64,000 nucleotides of DNA, taken from contig JBLNBU010000227.1 in NCBI GenBank assembly GCA_050260215.1, positions 1 to 64,000 of the forward strand, in the 5' to 3' direction. The notes beneath the pieces were generated by a model, which made no database searches, was not told the origin of the DNA, and saw only the letters and a list, made by a program, of their open reading frames with translations. The stretch is from JBLNBU01 sp050260215. Lineage in GTDB: Bacteria > Pseudomonadota > Alphaproteobacteria > Rhodospirillales > Magnetospirillaceae. The position numbers and the translations under genes were made by a program. This document shows positions 60,968 to 64,000 of this stretch, piece by piece; the stretch's first letter is position 1; every line of letters starts with the position of its first letter.

Positions 60968-62713
60968 ATGTGCGGGCTTGTCGCCATTTTCGCGGGGACG
61001 CAGGCCGCCGCGCCCGTCAATGCCGACGAACTGGCCCGCATGCGCGACCGCATGGCGGCGCGCGGCCCCGACGGCGCCGGCTTGTGGCGTGCCGACGACG
61101 GACGCATCGGCCTAGCCCACCGCCGCCTGGCCATCATCGGGCTCGACGCGTCGGGCGCCCAGCCCATGGCCACCAACGACGGCGCGTTGCGCATCGTCTT
61201 CAACGGCGAGATCTACAACTGGCGGGCCTTGCGGGCCGAGCTGGAGGCCAAGGGCGCCACCTTCCGCTCGCGCACCGACACCGAGGTGATCCTCGAACTG
61301 TACCGGCAAGACGGCATCGCCGCCCTGGGTCGGCTGCGCGGCATGTTCGCCCTGGCCCTGTGGGACGAACGCCGCCGTGGCCTGCTGCTGGCGCGCGACC
61401 CCTTCGGCATCAAGCCGCTTTACGTGGCCGACGACGGCAGGACCTTGCGGGCCGCCTCGCAGGTCAAGGCGCTGCTGGCCGGCGGCGGCGTCGACACCGC
61501 CCCCGACCCGGCCGGGCACGCCGGCTTCTTCCTGTGGGGCCATGTGCCCGAGCCGCACACACTCTACCGCGCCATCCGCCCGCTGCCGGCCGGTTCGTGG
61601 CTGTGGGCCGGCGAGGACGGCGGACGCGCCGAAGGCCGCTTCTTCGACCTGCGCGCCGAACTGGCAGCGCCTGCCGCTCCCGTGGCGAGCGACCTGGGCC
61701 GGGCCCTGCGCGACAGCGTCGGCGCCCATCTGGAAGCCGACGTGCCGGTGGGGGTATTCCTGTCCTCGGGGCTGGATTCGACCACGCTGTGCGCGCTTGC
61801 CGCCCAATCGGGGACGCGACCGCGCACCGTCACCCTGGGTTTTGCTGAGTTCGCCGGCAGCCCGCAGGACGAAGTGCCGCTGGCCGAGGTAGCGGCGCGC
61901 GCCTATGGCGCCGACCACGCCACGGTGCGCATTACCGCCGGCGATTTCGCCGCCAGCCGCGAGCGGATCCTTGCCGACATGGACCAGCCGTCCATCGACG
62001 GCGTCAACACCTGGTTCGTCGCCCGCGCCGCGGCGGCGCGCGGCCTGAAGGTGGCGCTGTCGGGCCTGGGCGGCGACGAGCTGTTCGCCGGCTACGACAG
62101 CTTCGTCCGCATTCCGCGCCAGCTGAGGGCGGTGGCGCCGCTGCGCCCGCTGGTGGGGGTGCTGGGACCGCTGACGCGGATGCTGGCCGCCGGCTGGATC
62201 AGGCCGCCCAAGGCGGCCGGGCTGTTGGAATACGGCGGCAGCACCGGCGACGCCTATCTGCTGCGCCGCAGCCTGACCATGCCCTGGCACCTGGACCGGG
62301 TGCTCGACCCCGACATGGCCCGCGACGGCTGGCGGCAACTGGCGCCGCGGCTGGCCCTGGCCGACGCGGTGGACGGCATCGGCCCCGAGCGGCTGCGGAT
62401 ATCGGCGCTGGAAACCGCCTTCTACATGCGCAACCAGCTGCTGCGCGACGCCGATTGGGCGGGCATGGCCCACTCGCTGGAAATCCGTACCCCGCTGGTC
62501 GACGTCGATCTTTTTCGCGCGGTGCTGCCGCTGATCAAGGGCAGCCGTCCGCCCGGCAAGCTCGACATGGCGGGGGTGGCCAATCCGGCCTTGCCGGCCG
62601 CCATTCTCGAGCGACGGAAGAGCGGTTTCTTCGTTCCCATTGCCCAATGGCTGGGCGAGAGCAGCTTGCACGGCTGGGCGCGCACCGTATATTCCGCCTG
62701 CGCGACCGCTTGA
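60968..62713 (+). CDS. Asparagine synthase family protein with an altered PP-loop (SSGLDS)
   Basis: 581 residues, the shortest full member here. MCGLVAIF with Cys2, GEIYNW near 81-86, and the ATP loop at 266-271 reads SSGLDS instead of SGGxDS. DE-rich LSGLGGDELFAGY is intact, so ATP binding is still likely. AAGGTG precedes ATG 60968. It follows NeuD/PglD-like and LegC-like genes and precedes cysQ. It probably amidates a sugar acid, as proposed for the other paralogues. Confidence 0.88.
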   Translation: MCGLVAIFAGTQAAAPVNADELARMRDRMAARGPDGAGLWRADDGRIGLAHRRLAIIGLDASGAQPMATNDGALRIVFNGEIYNWRALRAELEAKGATFRSRTDTEVILELYRQDGIAALGRLRGMFALALWDERRRGLLLARDPFGIKPLYVADDGRTLRAASQVKALLAGGGVDTAPDPAGHAGFFLWGHVPEPHTLYRAIRPLPAGSWLWAGEDGGRAEGRFFDLRAELAAPAAPVASDLGRALRDSVGAHLEADVPVGVFLSSGLDSTTLCALAAQSGTRPRTVTLGFAEFAGSPQDEVPLAEVAARAYGADHATVRITAGDFAASRERILADMDQPSIDGVNTWFVARAAAARGLKVALSGLGGDELFAGYDSFVRIPRQLRAVAPLRPLVGVLGPLTRMLAAGWIRPPKAAGLLEYGGSTGDAYLLRRSLTMPWHLDRVLDPDMARDGWRQLAPRLALADAVDGIGPERLRISALETAFYMRNQLLRDADWAGMAHSLEIRTPLVDVDLFRAVLPLIKGSRPPGKLDMAGVANPALPAAILERRKSGFFVPIAQWLGESSLHGWARTVYSACATA

Positions 62714-62724
62714 AGGACCCTGTC

Positions 62725-63504
62725 ATGCCGCTGCCTTCGGACATCATGCTGAGCTTGGTCGCCCTGGCCGACGCCGCCGGCGCCGAGATCATGCGGGTGC
62801 GGGCGGGCGGCGTCGAGGTGTCGGCCAAGTCCGACGGCTCGCCGGTGACGCTGGCCGACCAGGCGGCGGAGGCAGTCATCCTGGCCGGCCTGCCCGCCCT
62901 GGCACCCGGCATCCCGGTGGTCGCCGAGGAGCAGGCCGCGGCCGGCAACATCCCCACCCCGGCGCCGGTGTTCTTCCTGATCGACCCGCTGGACGGCACC
63001 AAGGAATTCGTCCGCGGCAGCGAGGAGTTCACCGTCAACATCGGCCTGGTCGAGAACGGCGTTCCCACCGCAGGCGTCGTGGTCCTGCCCGCCAGCGGAA
63101 TCGCCTATTGGACGGGCGGCGACGGCGTCGCCTGGCGCCGGCTGGCCCCGGGTGCCGATGCCCAGCGCATTTGCTGCCGCCCGGCCCCGGCCGCCGGCGC
63201 CACCGTCGTCGCCAGCAAGTCGCACCGGACCCCGGAAACCGATGCCTTCATCGCCACGCTGGCCAATGCCCGGGTGATCTCCGCCGGCTCGTCGGCCAAG
63301 TTCTGCCGGGTGGCGGAGGGGGTGGCCGACGTCTATCCGCGCTTCGGCCCGACCATGGAATGGGATACCGCGGCCGGCGACGCGGTGGTGCGGGCCGCCG
63401 GCGGCCTGGTGACCACCGTCGACGGGGCGGCGCTGACCTACGGCAAGGCGGGCTACCGCAACCCGGATTTCATCTGCCGCGGGCCCGGCCGAGGCGCGGG
63501 CTAA
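62725..63504 (+). CDS. cysQ: 3-prime(2-prime),5-prime-bisphosphate nucleotidase
   Basis: 259 residues from MPLPSDIMLS, with AAGGA before ATG 62725. Inositol-monophosphatase fold: metal-binding VVAEEQ at 65-70, DPLDGTKEF at 87-95 and MEWDTAAGD near the end. CysQ hydrolyses PAP left by sulfate transfer from PAPS, or inositol phosphates. Its place in a glycan operon could mean a sulfated product, but no sulfotransferase is in the window. The 3-prime end overlaps the carbamoyltransferase by 4 bases. Confidence 0.9.
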   Translation: MPLPSDIMLSLVALADAAGAEIMRVRAGGVEVSAKSDGSPVTLADQAAEAVILAGLPALAPGIPVVAEEQAAAGNIPTPAPVFFLIDPLDGTKEFVRGSEEFTVNIGLVENGVPTAGVVVLPASGIAYWTGGDGVAWRRLAPGADAQRICCRPAPAAGATVVASKSHRTPETDAFIATLANARVISAGSSAKFCRVAEGVADVYPRFGPTMEWDTAAGDAVVRAAGGLVTTVDGAALTYGKAGYRNPDFICRGPGRGAG

Positions 63505-64000
63505 TCCAGCTCGAAGGCGTTCTTGTAGTCGAGCTTCAGCGCCGGATCCTGGTCTTCCTTGGCCAGGAAGCAGTTGCCCACCACCAGCACCTCGATCTCG
63601 CTGCCCATGAAGCAGCGGAAGGCGTCCTCGGGCGTGCAGACGATGGGCTCGCCGCGCACGTTGAAGCTGGTGTTGACCACCACGCCGCAGCCCGTCAGCC
63701 CCTTGAACGCCGAAATCAGCGCGTGGTAGCGCGGGTTGGTGTCGGCATGCACCGTCTGCACCCGGGCCGAATAGTCCACATGGGTCACCGCCGGGATGGC
63801 CGAGCGCGGTACGTTCAGCTTTTCGATGCCGAACAGGGCCTGCTCCTCGGCGGTCATGGCGCGGCGGTGCCTCTCGGCCACCGGGGCGACCAGCAGCATG
63901 TAGGGCGAATCGCCGTCCAGCGCGAACCAGTCGGCCACGTCCTCGCGCAGCACCGACGGCGCGAAGGGGCGGAAGCTCTCGCGGTACTTGACCTTGAGGT
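63501..64000 (-). CDS. Carbamoyltransferase (NodU/CmcH family), C-terminal part, 5-prime end outside window
   Basis: About 166 codons are visible, continuing off the right edge. The frame includes YRESFRPFAPS and the conserved VVNTSFNVRGEP, typical of the C-terminal domain of NodU/CmcH/TobZ-type enzymes that transfer a carbamoyl group from carbamoyl phosphate via carbamoyl-AMP. In polysaccharide loci they carbamoylate a hydroxyl of a sugar. The end overlaps cysQ by 4 bases on the other strand. Confidence 0.88.
   Translation of the reverse strand, partial: LKVKYRESFRPFAPSVLREDVADWFALDGDSPYMLLVAPVAERHRRAMTAEEQALFGIEKLNVPRSAIPAVTHVDYSARVQTVHADTNPRYHALISAFKGLTGCGVVVNTSFNVRGEPIVCTPEDAFRCFMGSEIEVLVVGNCFLAKEDQDPALKLDYKNAFELD

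Overview
The window looks like part of a large surface-polysaccharide or glycoconjugate biosynthesis locus from a high-GC alphaproteobacterium. Rhodospirillales or Magnetospirillum-like is my best guess, from GC content, codon use, and the abundance of B12-binding radical SAM enzymes; this is an inference, because no marker gene is present. About 52 coding regions are packed tightly, many joined by ATGA or GTGA stop-start overlaps. I saw no tRNA, rRNA, transposase, integrase or CRISPR array. No stretch over 300 bases lacks a gene; the longest non-coding gaps are about 220 bp between divergent genes.

Layout. (1) 11595 to 1, minus strand: a three-gene set resembling UDP-2,3-diamino-2,3-dideoxyglucuronate synthesis (aminotransferase, oxidoreductase, hexapeptide acetyltransferase), then a GT2, a 38-residue membrane protein, a GT-C-like enzyme, methyltransferases, a cupin, a UXS-like SDR, another GT2, another Gfo/Idh enzyme and a truncated asparagine synthase. 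(2) 21288 to 11685, minus: hydroxyacid dehydrogenase, methyltransferase, a 1067-residue fusion of a GT-B-like region with heparinase II/III, asparagine synthase, GT2 and a GT-C-like protein. (3) 21507-26446, plus: GT2, a flavin oxidoreductase with a 4Fe-4S motif, a B12 radical SAM enzyme and an SDR. (4) 30169 to 26472, minus: asparagine synthase and a GT-C-like protein. (5) 30336-32144, plus: an ABC exporter. (6) 34675 to 32155, minus: GT2 and a B12 radical SAM enzyme. (7) 34896-40380, plus: B12 radical SAM, YfhO-like membrane protein, flippase-like protein, methyltransferase. (8) 41290 to 40346, minus: metallophosphoesterase. (9) 41413-44753, plus: GT-B-like protein and a second YfhO-like protein. 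(10) 44835-49964, plus: SPASM radical SAM, then cytidylyltransferase, oxidoreductase and a four-domain NeuB fusion. (11) 58992 to 49961, minus: bi-domain oxidoreductase, WbpL-like initiating transferase, B12 radical SAM, WbpV-like SDR, fcl, manC, exonuclease. (12) 59171-63504, plus: LegC-like aminotransferase, NeuD/PglD-like acetyltransferase, asparagine synthase, cysQ. (13) 63501 to beyond 64000, minus: a carbamoyltransferase C-terminus.

Together the genes could make GDP-deoxyhexose, CMP-nonulosonate and N-acetylated amino- or diamino-sugar precursors, start a glycan on a lipid carrier (WbpL-like), extend it with many GT2 and GT-C enzymes, move it across the membrane (ABC exporter, flippase-like protein), and decorate it by methylation, acetylation, amidation (four asparagine-synthase paralogues) and carbamoylation. 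Four B12-binding radical SAM proteins plus one SPASM protein spread over separate transcription units are the most unusual component. Their substrates are unknown, and they are the best candidates for undescribed chemistry here.
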